DNA from: Christensenella sp. UBA1685
GTDB taxonomy: Bacteria; Bacillota; Clostridia; Christensenellales; CAG-138
Direction of reading: 5' to 3'
Length of the DNA: 32,338 nucleotides
NCBI GenBank assembly: GCA_002320595.1
Contig: DCKB01000030.1
Location: 1-32,338, forward strand
The position numbers were made by a program, and so were the translations under genes. The notes beneath the pieces are model-generated. The model saw nothing but the letters and a program-made list of their open reading frames with translations. It was not told where the DNA came from and did no database searches. Shown here piece by piece: positions 7,155 through 16,000 of the stretch (position 1 is its first letter; the number at the start of each line of letters is the position of its first letter).

Positions 7155-9791
7155 ATGAACAGGGAAATGCCCAAGGCATACGACCACAGCGCTGTGGAAA
7201 ACAGGCTGTATGAAACATGGGAGAAGAACGGGTACTTCCATGCCGAGCCCAACACCGGCAAACCGCCGTACTGCATCGTGATCCCGCCACCGAACATCAC
7301 GGGCCAGCTCCATATGGGGCACGCGCTTGACGAAACGCTGCAGGATGTGCTGATCCGCTACAAGCGCATGGCGGGATACGAGGCGCTTTGGCTCCCCGGA
7401 ACCGATCATGCTTCCATTGCCACGGAAGTGAAGATTGTGGAGCAGATGGCAAAGGAAGGCATCGACAAGCGCGACATTGGCCGGGAAGCGTTTTTGGAGC
7501 GGGCATGGGAATGGAAGCGCGTTTACGGCGGACGCATCGTGCAGCAGCTGAAAAAGCTCGGCTCCTCGTGCGATTGGGAACGCGAGCGCTTTACCATGGA
7601 CGCGGGCTGCAACAAAGCTGTCACGAAGGTGTTTGTGGAGCTTTACAACAAGGGGCTCATCTACCGGGGCGACCGCATTATCAACTGGTGCCCCACGTGC
7701 AAGACGGCCCTTTCGGATGCCGAGGTGGAATATGAGGAGCAGAATAGCCATCTTTGGCATGTGCGTTACGATGCGCCCGACAAATCCTATTCTATCACCG
7801 TGGCGACGACGCGCCCGGAAACCATTCTGGGCGATACGGCCATTGCCGTGAACCCGGCGGACGAACGCTATGCGGACATCGTGGGCAAAACGGTGGTCAT
7901 CCCCGTGGTGGGGCGGGAGATCCCCATCGTGGCGGATGAATATGTGGAGATGGAATTTGGCACCGGCGCGGTGAAAATCACCCCTGCGCATGACCCGAAC
8001 GATTTCGAGGTTGGCGTGCGTTGCAGGCTGCCCGTGCTGCGCGTATTCACGGACGACGGCCACATCAACGAGCTCGGCGGCGCATACGAGGGCCTAACGA
8101 CCATGGAGTGCCGCAAGCAGCTCGTTGCGGACATTGATGCGGCGGGCAACCTTGTGAAGGTGGAGCCGTATGCGCACAACGTGGGCACATGCTACCGCTG
8201 CCATTCCACGGTGGAACCGCTCGTTTCCAAACAGTGGTTTGTAGATATGAAACCGCTTGCAGAGCCTGCGCTTGAGGCCGTGCGTTCGGGCGAGATCAAG
8301 TTTGTGCCGGAGCGCTTCGACAAAACATATTATAACTGGATGGAAAACATCCGGGATTGGTGCATCTCCCGCCAGCTCTGGTGGGGCCACCGCATCCCCG
8401 CTTATTATTGCGACGCCTGCGGCGAAACGGTGGTTTCCGCGGAAGCGCCGGAAAAATGCCCGAAGTGCGGCGCGCCCATGCATCAGGATGAGGATGTGCT
8501 CGACACCTGGTTCTCAAGCGGCATGTGGCCGTTCTCCACGCTCGGTTGGCCGGAGGAGACGGAGGCGCTCAAGTATTTTTACCCGACCGCAACGCTTGTG
8601 ACGGGCTATGATATCATCTTCTTCTGGGTGGCGCGCATGATCGTGTTCGGCAAAGAGGTGATGAAGCAAAAGCCCTTCAGCACGGTTTATATTCACGGCA
8701 TCGTGCGCGACGAGCAGGGCAGGAAGATGTCAAAATCCCTCGGCAACGGCATCGACCCGCTGGAGATCATCAAGGATTACGGCGCGGATTCGCTGCGCTT
8801 CAGCCTCATCACCGGCAACAGCGCGGGAAACGACATGCGCTTTTACAGCAAGAAGGTGGAAGCGGCGCGCAACTTCTGCAACAAGGTTTATAACGCCGCG
8901 CGCTTTGTGCTGATGAACCTGGGCGAAGAAGCGCCGGGCGAGATCGACCGCACCGCGCTTGACATGGCGGACAAGTGGATTCTCCACCGCCTGAACACCA
9001 TCGCAAAGGAAGTGACGGGCAACCTTGATTCGTTTGACCTGAACCTTGCCGCGCAGAAGATTTACGATTTCATCTGGACGGAGTTCTGCGATTGGTACAT
9101 CGAAATGGCAAAGTCGCGCCTCAGCGGCGAGGATGCCGCTGCGAAAGCAAACGTGCGCGCGATCCTCGTGCATGTGCTCGCAAGCTCCATGAAGCTCCTG
9201 CATCCGTTCATGCCGTTCATTACGGAGGAGCTTTATCAGAACTTGCCTGGCGCGGAGGAGACCATCATGCGCGCCGCATGGCCGCAGTATGACGCGGCGC
9301 TGGAATTCCCGCGGGAGGCGGCGACGATGGAGGGCGTGATGGATCTCATCCGCTCCATCCGCAACGTGCGCGCGGAGATGAACGTGCCGCCGGCAAAGCG
9401 CGTTTCCATGACGCTTGTCGCGCATGCGGACGATGCGGCGGCGATGGAGGAAGCTTCGCCTTATGTCATGAGGCTTGCCGGCGCAGAGCGCATCCATGTG
9501 CAGCTTGACAAAGCCGGCGTGCCGGAAAACGCGGTTTCCGTGGTGGGACAGCTTGCGGAAGCCTTCATTCCGCTTACGGACCTTGTGGATATCGACAAGG
9601 AAATTGAGCGCATGAAGAAGGAAATCAGCAAGACGGAAGGCGACATCGCACGCGCGGAGGGCAAGCTCAACAACGCGGGCTTCGTGGCCAAGGCTCCGGA
9701 GCGGGTCATCGCGGAGGAGCGGCAGAAGCTCGAAAACGCCAAAGCCCTGCTCGAAAAGCAGAAGGCAAGGCTTGCGGAACTGCAAAAGTAA
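7155..9791 (+). CDS. valS: Valyl-tRNA synthetase
   Basis: An 878-residue class Ia aminoacyl-tRNA synthetase that charges tRNA-Val in the cytoplasm. The start at 7155 (MNREMPKAYDHSAVENRLYE) follows AGGAGGA (7140-7146) and matches the usual family N-terminus. Upstream in-frame codons belong to the T-box leader. Motifs: PPNITGQLHMGHALDETLQD with the HIGH signature HMGH (about 45-58), the editing domain (ATTRPETILGDTAIAV, about 215-230), CxxC zinc-type pairs (about 418-438), KMSKS (about 523-527), the anticodon-binding domain (about 600-800) and the typical ValRS C-terminal coiled coil (about 812-878). Length is normal. It is monocistronic between the T-box and a terminator. Confidence 0.98.
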   Translation: MNREMPKAYDHSAVENRLYETWEKNGYFHAEPNTGKPPYCIVIPPPNITGQLHMGHALDETLQDVLIRYKRMAGYEALWLPGTDHASIATEVKIVEQMAKEGIDKRDIGREAFLERAWEWKRVYGGRIVQQLKKLGSSCDWERERFTMDAGCNKAVTKVFVELYNKGLIYRGDRIINWCPTCKTALSDAEVEYEEQNSHLWHVRYDAPDKSYSITVATTRPETILGDTAIAVNPADERYADIVGKTVVIPVVGREIPIVADEYVEMEFGTGAVKITPAHDPNDFEVGVRCRLPVLRVFTDDGHINELGGAYEGLTTMECRKQLVADIDAAGNLVKVEPYAHNVGTCYRCHSTVEPLVSKQWFVDMKPLAEPALEAVRSGEIKFVPERFDKTYYNWMENIRDWCISRQLWWGHRIPAYYCDACGETVVSAEAPEKCPKCGAPMHQDEDVLDTWFSSGMWPFSTLGWPEETEALKYFYPTATLVTGYDIIFFWVARMIVFGKEVMKQKPFSTVYIHGIVRDEQGRKMSKSLGNGIDPLEIIKDYGADSLRFSLITGNSAGNDMRFYSKKVEAARNFCNKVYNAARFVLMNLGEEAPGEIDRTALDMADKWILHRLNTIAKEVTGNLDSFDLNLAAQKIYDFIWTEFCDWYIEMAKSRLSGEDAAAKANVRAILVHVLASSMKLLHPFMPFITEELYQNLPGAEETIMRAAWPQYDAALEFPREAATMEGVMDLIRSIRNVRAEMNVPPAKRVSMTLVAHADDAAAMEEASPYVMRLAGAERIHVQLDKAGVPENAVSVVGQLAEAFIPLTDLVDIDKEIERMKKEISKTEGDIARAEGKLNNAGFVAKAPERVIAEERQKLENAKALLEKQKARLAELQK

Positions 9792-9812
9792 GGGGTAGAA
9801 AAACAGAAAAAT

Positions 9813-9847
9813 GGCTCCTGTCCGAACCGGGCGGGAGCCTGTTTTAT
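9813..9847 (+). terminator. Intrinsic terminator of valS
   Basis: An 11-bp stem (GGCTCC...GGAGCC, 9813-9839, with two G-U pairs) is followed by TGTTTTAT. It starts 21 bases after the valS stop. Confidence 0.85.
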
Positions 9848-9892
9848 AACGCGATAAGCCCATCGTTGGTTGTCCACAGAGGCGTGTACGTA

Positions 9893-9906
9893 CACGTCCG
9901 GCAACG
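9893..9906. other. 14-bp perfect palindrome in a gene-free stretch
   Basis: CGTGTACGTACACG is a perfect palindrome in the 131-base gene-free gap between the valS terminator and the XRE gene. No promoter is recognisable beside it. It could be a protein-binding site. The remainder of 9848-9978 shows nothing else identifiable. Confidence 0.35.
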
Positions 9907-9978
9907 TCTCAAACGCCGTTTGCGGGAGGGGGGTACAACAATCCTCTCATGCAGGCGTACGAAAGCCAGCTTTTCTTG

Positions 9979-10284
9979 CTACATGCTTTTTAGTAAGTCC
10001 AGAATGAGCTGCTTTTGCGCTTCGTTTAACGCGGACCAACTGTCCAACATTTCCTTTTGTACTGGTGTAAGAAAGACCGCATCATCACCTTCCGCAAAAA
10101 ATTGCGAAAGCGTAATTCCAAATCCTTTGCACACCTTGTCTAATGTCTGTATCGTTGGCGTTTGGTTTTTTCGATACCAAGTGGAGATTGTAGATTGAGT
10201 CAGCCCCGAGTTTTTTGCCAACTCATATTCCGACCACTTTCGCTTTATACGAAGTCTCGTAATTTCCTTTAAGACATCTTTCAT
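9979..10284 (-). CDS. XRE-family transcriptional regulator
   Basis: A 101-residue Cro/CI-type helix-turn-helix protein. The HTH_3 domain spans about residues 6-62 (ITRLRIKRKWSEYELAKNSG, then LTQSTISTWYRKNQTPTIQT). A short helical tail follows (PVQKEMLDSWSALNEAQKQL) of the kind common in small XRE regulators of Clostridia. It is transcribed away from the gene at 10425, and a TATAAT on the minus strand (10318-10323) may be its -10. Base composition is AT-richer than the flanking valS and Crp genes, which hints at later acquisition. Its target is not evident, though the divergent neighbour is the obvious candidate. Confidence 0.92.
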   Translation of the reverse strand: MKDVLKEITRLRIKRKWSEYELAKNSGLTQSTISTWYRKNQTPTIQTLDKVCKGFGITLSQFFAEGDDAVFLTPVQKEMLDSWSALNEAQKQLILDLLKSM

Positions 10285-10336
10285 AAATAATCACTCGCTT
10301 GCTTTGCTATTGCGTATATTATAGTTCGCAGAAAAC

Positions 10337-10365
10337 TTGATTATTAGTTAGATAAGACGTATAAT
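10337..10365 (+). promoter_or_regulatory. Sigma-A promoter of the gene at 10425
   Basis: TTGATT (10337-10342), a 17-base spacer and a perfect TATAAT (10360-10365) lie 60 bases upstream of the ATG. The promoter overlaps the divergent control region of the XRE gene, so it may be repressed by that protein. Confidence 0.75.
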
Positions 10366-10424
10366 AAATTCGTAATACCGTAGCATTTATACAAGTGAAA
10401 CAAAATATGAGGAGAAAGGATACC

Positions 10425-11126
10425 ATGAACATCAAATCCGAATTAGAAGCAATGAGCAAAAGAATGTTTGCCGATGAACTGCTGAATAAAATCCTTGCGG
10501 CGCACAAAAAAGAGCTGGCGGATACTGGCTTTGAAGCGGGCGAACAGAGCTGCGCGGAAGCCGGACAGGCGCTTGCTGCAATGCTGAACGAGGGGCAAAG
10601 AAAAAGCCTGGCGGAAGTGGAGGCGACCCATTGGGACAGCCTGAAGTATGCCTTGAAATTCAGTTTTACGCGCGGCGTTTACGTTGGCTTTCATCAATAC
10701 TTTGCGGATGATGCGGATGCCGATGAGCGGCCGTTTGAACAGTTTGTTGGAGAAGCAATCCTCCGTGCCCCTGAAACGCAGCGGCATTCCGCTTATTATG
10801 AAAAGCGGAAGCACGTGAATGAATTGCTTGTGGATTTGCATGGGCAACTCGGTGAAACCGCTGACGAGCAATTGACATCCGCCGAAATAGCATGGGGCGA
10901 AGGGGCTTGCGGAACGCTGCGCTATGCGTTTTACATGGGCTACCGTTATGCTCTTTCTATCATTGAGGAGGTTGCACCCCTTGGCAGCACGCTGGAGCTC
11001 ATCGGCAAAACGCTTATGACGGAGCATGAGCTTGGTTTTACGCAAACCCGTCTGGAACAGGAGCGGCAGGAGCAAAATGAAATGGCCCGGCGCAGGCAAG
11101 CGGGAACATTTTTGCTTTCTTTGTAA
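10425..11126 (+). CDS. Uncharacterised helical protein with an internal repeat
   Basis: A 233-residue soluble protein I do not recognise. The start at 10425 (MNIKSELEAMSKRMFADELL) is chosen because GGAGAAAGG sits just upstream; the in-frame GTG at 10395 has no ribosome site. The sequence is predicted all-helical, with no signal peptide or membrane segment. Two segments look related: residues about 75-92 (LKYALKFSFTRGVYVGF) and about 165-182 (LRYAFYMGYRYALSIIEE). Each is preceded by an acidic helix, suggesting a duplicated module of roughly 90 residues. The C-terminus is rich in Glu, Gln and Arg (TRLEQERQEQNEMARRRQ). It is divergent from the XRE regulator and has its own promoter. Function is unknown. 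Confidence 0.8.
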   Translation: MNIKSELEAMSKRMFADELLNKILAAHKKELADTGFEAGEQSCAEAGQALAAMLNEGQRKSLAEVEATHWDSLKYALKFSFTRGVYVGFHQYFADDADADERPFEQFVGEAILRAPETQRHSAYYEKRKHVNELLVDLHGQLGETADEQLTSAEIAWGEGACGTLRYAFYMGYRYALSIIEEVAPLGSTLELIGKTLMTEHELGFTQTRLEQERQEQNEMARRRQAGTFLLSL

Positions 11127-11187
11127 GGTTCCGCATCATGCGCGCAGCGCGGAGCAATGCGAAACAACATCCCGCGAACGGGTTGTG

Positions 11188-11859
11188 TCAGGGAAGCGAA
11201 TATAGCCCTTTCCCGCGCGTATGGAGCGCCGCAGCGTTCACAATGCGGTAGCGCCCGCGCCCGGCATGCTCGATGAGCCCTTCCGCAGCGAGCTGCTCAA
11301 GCGAGCGCAGCAGGTGGCGGTAGCTCGTGCCGATCAAACCGGCCGTTTCCGTGAGCGGTTCCGCAAACAGGCCGCCGTGTGCCGTGGCGGCGATGTAGGC
11401 GCAAAGGCGCGTTTCCAGAGGATAAAGGATAATATGGGAGCAGTTTTCCGTGCTGCGCTTGAGCTTGCCGGCAAGGGCGGCTCCGACCCGGTTCAGGAAA
11501 GTCGTATGCGTGCAGAGCGCGTCGCGGTTGCGCGCAAGCGGCACGCCTGCGCACACCACGTCCGTCAGGGCGCGGATGCTCGTTTCGGCTGTAAATGTGC
11601 CGAGCATCAGCTCAAGATCGCCGATGATGTCGCCCGCCTGAGAAAAGCACAGCAGAAGCTCGCGCCCGTTTTCCGCAAGGACGCTTGCTTTCGCACGCCC
11701 GGCGAGGACAAGCATGAAATAGGCAAGCGGATGCCCTGCCGTGCAAATGGACTCGCTCGGCGCGAAGCGGAGCGCAACTGCGCCGCAAAGCGCATCTGCC
11801 GGGAGGCCTGCCGCAGCCATTGCATGACGCTGCGGCCCGGAAAGCGGAAGCTGTTGCAT
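11188..11859 (-). CDS. Crp/Fnr-family transcriptional regulator
   Basis: A 223-residue Crp/Fnr-type regulator. The start at 11859 (MQQLPLSGPQRHAMAAAG) has AAGGAG ten bases upstream; a longer frame reaching 11910 would run through the promoter. An N-terminal cyclic-nucleotide-binding-like beta barrel (about residues 25-120; SICTAGHPLAYFMLVLAGRA and CFSQAGDIIGDLELMLG) and a dimer helix precede the HTH_Crp domain (about 150-212; ETAGLIGTSYRHLLRSLEQL). There is no N-terminal Fnr-type cysteine cluster. The effector-domain layout resembles YeiL-like members. It is divergent from a YdcZ-type transporter across a 28-bp dyad, so it probably regulates itself and the transporter. The inducer is unknown. 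Confidence 0.9.
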   Translation of the reverse strand: MQQLPLSGPQRHAMAAAGLPADALCGAVALRFAPSESICTAGHPLAYFMLVLAGRAKASVLAENGRELLLCFSQAGDIIGDLELMLGTFTAETSIRALTDVVCAGVPLARNRDALCTHTTFLNRVGAALAGKLKRSTENCSHIILYPLETRLCAYIAATAHGGLFAEPLTETAGLIGTSYRHLLRSLEQLAAEGLIEHAGRGRYRIVNAAALHTRGKGLYSLP

Positions 11860-11877
11860 CGATTTCATCTCCTTTTG

Positions 11878-11905
11878 AAACAATATGACATATGTCCTAT
11901 TGTTT
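11878..11905. promoter_or_regulatory. 28-bp dyad operator between the Crp/Fnr and YdcZ genes
   Basis: The arms AAACAATA (11878-11885) and TATTGTTT (11898-11905) are exact complements around the perfect core GACATATGTC (11887-11896). Only one base pair (11886/11897) is mismatched. The dyad lies between the two divergent start codons and overlaps the minus-strand promoter spacer, the usual place for an autoregulatory Crp/Fnr-type site. Confidence 0.65.
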
Positions 11906-11910
11906 GTCAA
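11882..11910 (-). promoter_or_regulatory. Putative promoter of the Crp/Fnr gene
   Basis: On the minus strand a perfect TTGACA (11905-11910) is followed after 17 bases by CATATT (11882-11887). The predicted start is close to the ribosome binding site, giving a leader of only about 16 bases. The 28-bp dyad covers the spacer and the -10, so a bound regulator would block RNA polymerase. Confidence 0.5.
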
Positions 11911-11950
11911 GCTACCGCCGTATGCTAGTGGGCGTAAAAGGAGCGAAGCG

Positions 11951-12877
11951 ATGTATTATTTGATTTCATTTGCCACTGCCATGCTGGTTTCGGCGATGGT
12001 TACGGTCAACGGAACGCTTTCAAATGCATATGGGACGCATCTTTCCACAGTCATGATCCATGCGGTGGGGATTGTGCCCGCCTCGCTGATTGCGCTCGTG
12101 CGCCGGGAGCGCGTGTTCGCGGTGCGCGGCCTTAAGCCGGGCGTGTTCCTCGGCGGTGCGATCGGCGTGATCACGGTCGTCTGCAACAACGCGGCCTACA
12201 CCGGCGGCATAGGCGTTTCGGCAATGGTTGCGCTGAGCCTGCTGGGGCAGACGGTGGCCTCCCTCCTGGTGGATCAGTTCGGTTTGTTTCACATGCCCGT
12301 AAAGCGCTTCAACGGAGCAAAACTCATCGGCCTTCTCTTTACGGCGGCGGGCATCGGATGCATGCTTTACGGCGCAAAAACCGCCATACTTCCCGTGCTG
12401 CTTTCCTTCTTTATGGGCGTCACGATCGTGCTTTCGCGCAGCGTAAACGCGCTGCTTGCGGAAAAAACAAGCCTTTTTGTGAGCACGTGGTACAATTATT
12501 CCGTGGGGCTTTCCGTGTCCCTTTGCGTGTGGCTTTTCACTTGCCTGATGCAGGGTGCGTCGCCTTTGCCTGAAGCCGTGGCCGCCGTGCCGCTTTGGGC
12601 CTATTTCGGCGGGCTGATGGGCGTGATCACGGTGTCCGTGCAAAGCTTCGTAACGCCGCGCATGCCTGCGTTTCAGCTCACGCTGATCCTGTTCGTAGGG
12701 CAGGTGTTTATGGGGCTTGTGCTGGATGCGCTTTCCGGCGCGGGCGGCTCTGCGCAGGAATGGATCGGCGGCGTGTTCGCCGTGGCGGGGCTTTCCCTCA
12801 ATGCGCTGCTTGACAGGCGCGCGGAACGGGGGAAGCCTGCCGAGGGAAAGCTGCATACTTCAGAGGAGCCGAAGTAA
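11951..12877 (+). CDS. YdcZ/DUF606-type DMT-superfamily transporter
   Basis: A 308-residue polytopic membrane protein of the DMT superfamily, DUF606 (YdcZ) type. It has two tandem five-helix halves, about residues 1-145 (MYYLISFATAMLVSAMVTVN and VFLGGAIGVITVVCNNAAYT) and about 155-290 (AYFGGLMGVITVSVQSFVTP and GAGGSAQEWIGGVFAVAGLS). The repeated GG(A/L)(I/M)GVITV motif marks the internal duplication. Single DUF606 proteins are about half this length, so this is the fused form. The ATG at 11951 follows AAAAGGAG. The substrate is unknown. The divergent Crp/Fnr gene and the shared dyad suggest regulated export or uptake of a small metabolite. Confidence 0.87.
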   Translation: MYYLISFATAMLVSAMVTVNGTLSNAYGTHLSTVMIHAVGIVPASLIALVRRERVFAVRGLKPGVFLGGAIGVITVVCNNAAYTGGIGVSAMVALSLLGQTVASLLVDQFGLFHMPVKRFNGAKLIGLLFTAAGIGCMLYGAKTAILPVLLSFFMGVTIVLSRSVNALLAEKTSLFVSTWYNYSVGLSVSLCVWLFTCLMQGASPLPEAVAAVPLWAYFGGLMGVITVSVQSFVTPRMPAFQLTLILFVGQVFMGLVLDALSGAGGSAQEWIGGVFAVAGLSLNALLDRRAERGKPAEGKLHTSEEPK

Positions 12878-12955
12878 GAACAGGGCGCCGTTTTTTGAAC
12901 GTGGGCCGGCCATGCGAAACCGGTTTCAAACATAAATAAAATGAATCTTCCTGAA

Positions 12956-12992
12956 ACGCGCGCGGGCAAAAAGCCTGCCGCGTGTTTTTTTT
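12956..12992 (+). terminator. Intrinsic terminator after the YdcZ gene
   Basis: A GC-rich stem (ACGCG...CGCGT, with one bulge and one G-U pair) closes an AAAAA loop and is followed by eight T (12985-12992). It ends the YdcZ transcript before the large synthase gene. Confidence 0.8.
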
Positions 12993-13043
12993 GGACCGCC
13001 CGGAAAGAATAGGGGATACGAGTTTTCAGGAGGATTTGTGCAT

Positions 13044-16000
13044 ATGGCGGTCAACAGGGCGTTTTTTGGCCTCGTGGGCATAACGCTGGAAGGGGAGCGG
13101 CTGGAAGAACGCGCAAGGGAATTGGCTGCGCGCGCAGCAGGCCGCGCGCGGCGCGCGCGCTTTGCGGAAACGCTGCACCCGGGCGGCGACCGGCGGGCCA
13201 TCCTGAACGATTATAAGCGCCTGTGCGCTTCAGCGCGGGAAGGGGTGGAGCTTTCCCCCGCAGCCGAAACGCTGCTGGATTCGTTTTATGTTGTGGAAAA
13301 AAGCCTCGTGGCGCTTACGAACATGAGCGAACAGTTGCGGGATAGAACGCTGCCCGTAAACCGCGAAGGGGAACATGTCGGCTTTGCGCGGGCCTACTCC
13401 GTTGCGGCGGGGCTTGTCGGACATCACGGCGCACGCATTGACGATGCGGCGCTCACGCGCTACTTAACCGCATTTCAGCAGGTCAGCCCGCTTTCCATGC
13501 GTGAGCTTTGCGCCCTGCCCGCCATGCTCCGCCTCTGCACGGTGCGCGTGGTGCGCCTGATGAGCGAGGCGGCCGCGCGCCGCGCGGAGGAGCATAGGCG
13601 CGCAAGGGAGCTTGCGGACGCGCTTTGCCGCATTTCATGGGATGACAAACGCACAGGTATGATTCTGGAGCGCGCCGGTTTGCAGGCGCGGCCGGCATGC
13701 GTGGAACGCCTTATGGCGCTGTTGCAGGAAAGGGACGAATATCGCCTGATTGAACGGGTGAATGCGGCGCTGCGCATGGCGGATGCCGATGCGGATGCGC
13801 TCACCGGGAAGGATCGCCGCATTCAGGCCCAGAACGCCGCGCGCATGCAGAGCGCAATCGCAAGCCTCAGATTTCTTGATTCGCTTGATTTCCGGGATTT
13901 TTTTGAGCGGTTCAGCGGCGTGGAGGCCGCGCTCCGGGGCGACCCTGTTTATGCGCAAATGGATGCGGCAACGCGCGCCTATTACCGCACATGTGTGGAA
14001 CGCCTTGCGCGGCGGCTTTCCGTAGCCGAGACGGTGGTCGCAAAAACGGCGGTACGGTTGGCGCAGGAAGGGGAAGGCAGGCTTGCACATGTGGGCGCAT
14101 ATCTCTTTGAAGAAGGAGAATCCATGCTCAGCAATGCGCTCCGGCCGGACAAGCGCCGCATTCGCCTCGCGGAAAACCGGAAGCTTGCGCTGTTTGCCGC
14201 AGGGGAGCTTGTCCTTACGGCATCGCTCATCGCGCTTGCCGCAACGGGCGGCTTTGTGCCGTGCATGCTTTCGCTGCTGCCTGCGTGGAGCCTTGGTCGC
14301 TTTCTCGCCGTGCGCATCGCCATGTGGGGGCGGGAGAGCGTGCGCATCCCGCGCATGGAGCTGTCCTCCGGCGTGCCTGCGCATGCGCGCACGCTCGTTG
14401 TCGTGCCAACGCTCATCCTGTCGGAAGATGCGGTTGCTGCGTCGCTTGCGCAGCTGGAAACACACTACCTTGCAAATCCGCTCTCAAACTGCAGCTTTGC
14501 CGTTCTGGGGGATTTTAAGGATGGGCCCGAGGAATGGCGCGCCGGGGAACGGGAGCTGCTTGCGGAGGCAAAGCGGCAAACGGACGCTTTAAACGACCGC
14601 TATGCCAAGGGCGGCGCCCCCATCTTTTTTTTCCTGCACCGCAAGCGGGAACTTTCCCGTTTTGACGGAGTATATATGGGGCGTGAACGCAAACGCGGCG
14701 CGCTCTGCGATCTGGTGGAGCTGCTTGCTGTAGGGGAGGACAGGCCGTTTGCACTCATCAGCGCACCGCTCCCCAAAGAGGTGCGCTACTGCCTCACGCT
14801 TGACGCGGACACCGTCCTGCCGCCGGGTGCGCTCGCAAAGTGCATCGGTGCGATGGAGCATCCGCTTAACCGCGCGCTGGCCGATCGGAACGGCGTAGTG
14901 CGTCAGGGCCATGGCGTGATTGCCCCGCGCATGCGGCAGACGCTCTCCTCCGCTGTAAAAACGCCGTTTGCGCGCCTGGTGAGCGGGGAAAGCGGCGTGG
15001 ATCTTTACGCGTCCGCCGCAAGCGAGTTTTATCAGGATGTTTTCGGCACGGGAATCTTCGGCGGCAAGGGAATTTTTGATGTAACTGTTTTTCGTGCCGC
15101 ACTGCGAAATTGGATCCCGGAGAACACCGTGCTCAGCCACGACCTTCTGGAAGGCTGCTTCCTGCGCGCGGGTTTTATGGGGGACGTTGCGTTCTATGAT
15201 GGAGAGCCTTCCACGTTTTCCGCCTGGTGGAAGCGGCAGCACCGCTGGATGCGTGGGGATTGGCAGCTTCTGCCGTTCCTGCTGCCGCATCTGCAGGATG
15301 CGGCGGACAGCCCTCACAAGACGCCGCTTTCTCTGCTTTCGCGTGCAAAGATGCTGGATAACCTGCGCCGCACGCTCCTGGCCCCCGCGGTGTTCAACCT
15401 GCTTTTGCTCATGCCCTATTTCGGCGGCGGCGCATACGTGTGGATCGGGCTTGTTGCTCTTTGGGACGGTTTCCTTTGGGACGCGGGCAGCCTGCTTTGT
15501 TCGTTCTTTACACAGGGCTTCCGGGGGCGGGATGCATGGGGCGCTTTGCGCGAGCGCGCAACGGCGGCGCAGAGAGCGCTGCTCGAATTTGTAACGCTGC
15601 CGTTTGCTGCGGTGAAAAACGGGGATGCAATGGGGCGTTCTCTCTGGCGCGTGCTCGTTTCCCACCGCAACATGCTTGAGTGGCAGACGGCGGCGGAAAC
15701 CTCCAAAAAAGCGCAGCAGCAAGGGATTGTAGGAACGTGCAGGCTGCTTTGGCCATGCCTGCTTGCGGGTGCTTTGATGGCCGCGAGCGCATTTCTGGGG
15801 CACATGCCCATTGCAAGCCTTCTGCTTGCGGCGTTGTTTTTTTCAGCGCCCGCGCTTGTGCTCCGGTTGGACCGGCCGCGTGCCGGGGAGTCGCTCTCTC
15901 CCGGCGCGCGCGAAGCCGTGCTCGGTTGGGCCAAACGGACATGGCAATACTTTGAGACCTTCTGCACGGAGGAAAACGGTTTTTTGCCGCCGGATAATTT

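Noticed and set aside
7029..8063. Minus-strand frame of 344 codons opposite valS and its leader
   Set aside because: It is antisense to valS, with no ribosome site or recognisable motif.
9866..10198. Plus-strand 110-codon frame overlapping the XRE gene
   Set aside because: It is antisense to the well-supported XRE regulator and shows no motif or ribosome site.
11133..11186. Hairpins between the converging genes at 11126 and 11188
   Set aside because: Stems are short or bulged (ACAAC...GTTGT around CCG/CGG) and no T-run follows, so a terminator call would be weak.
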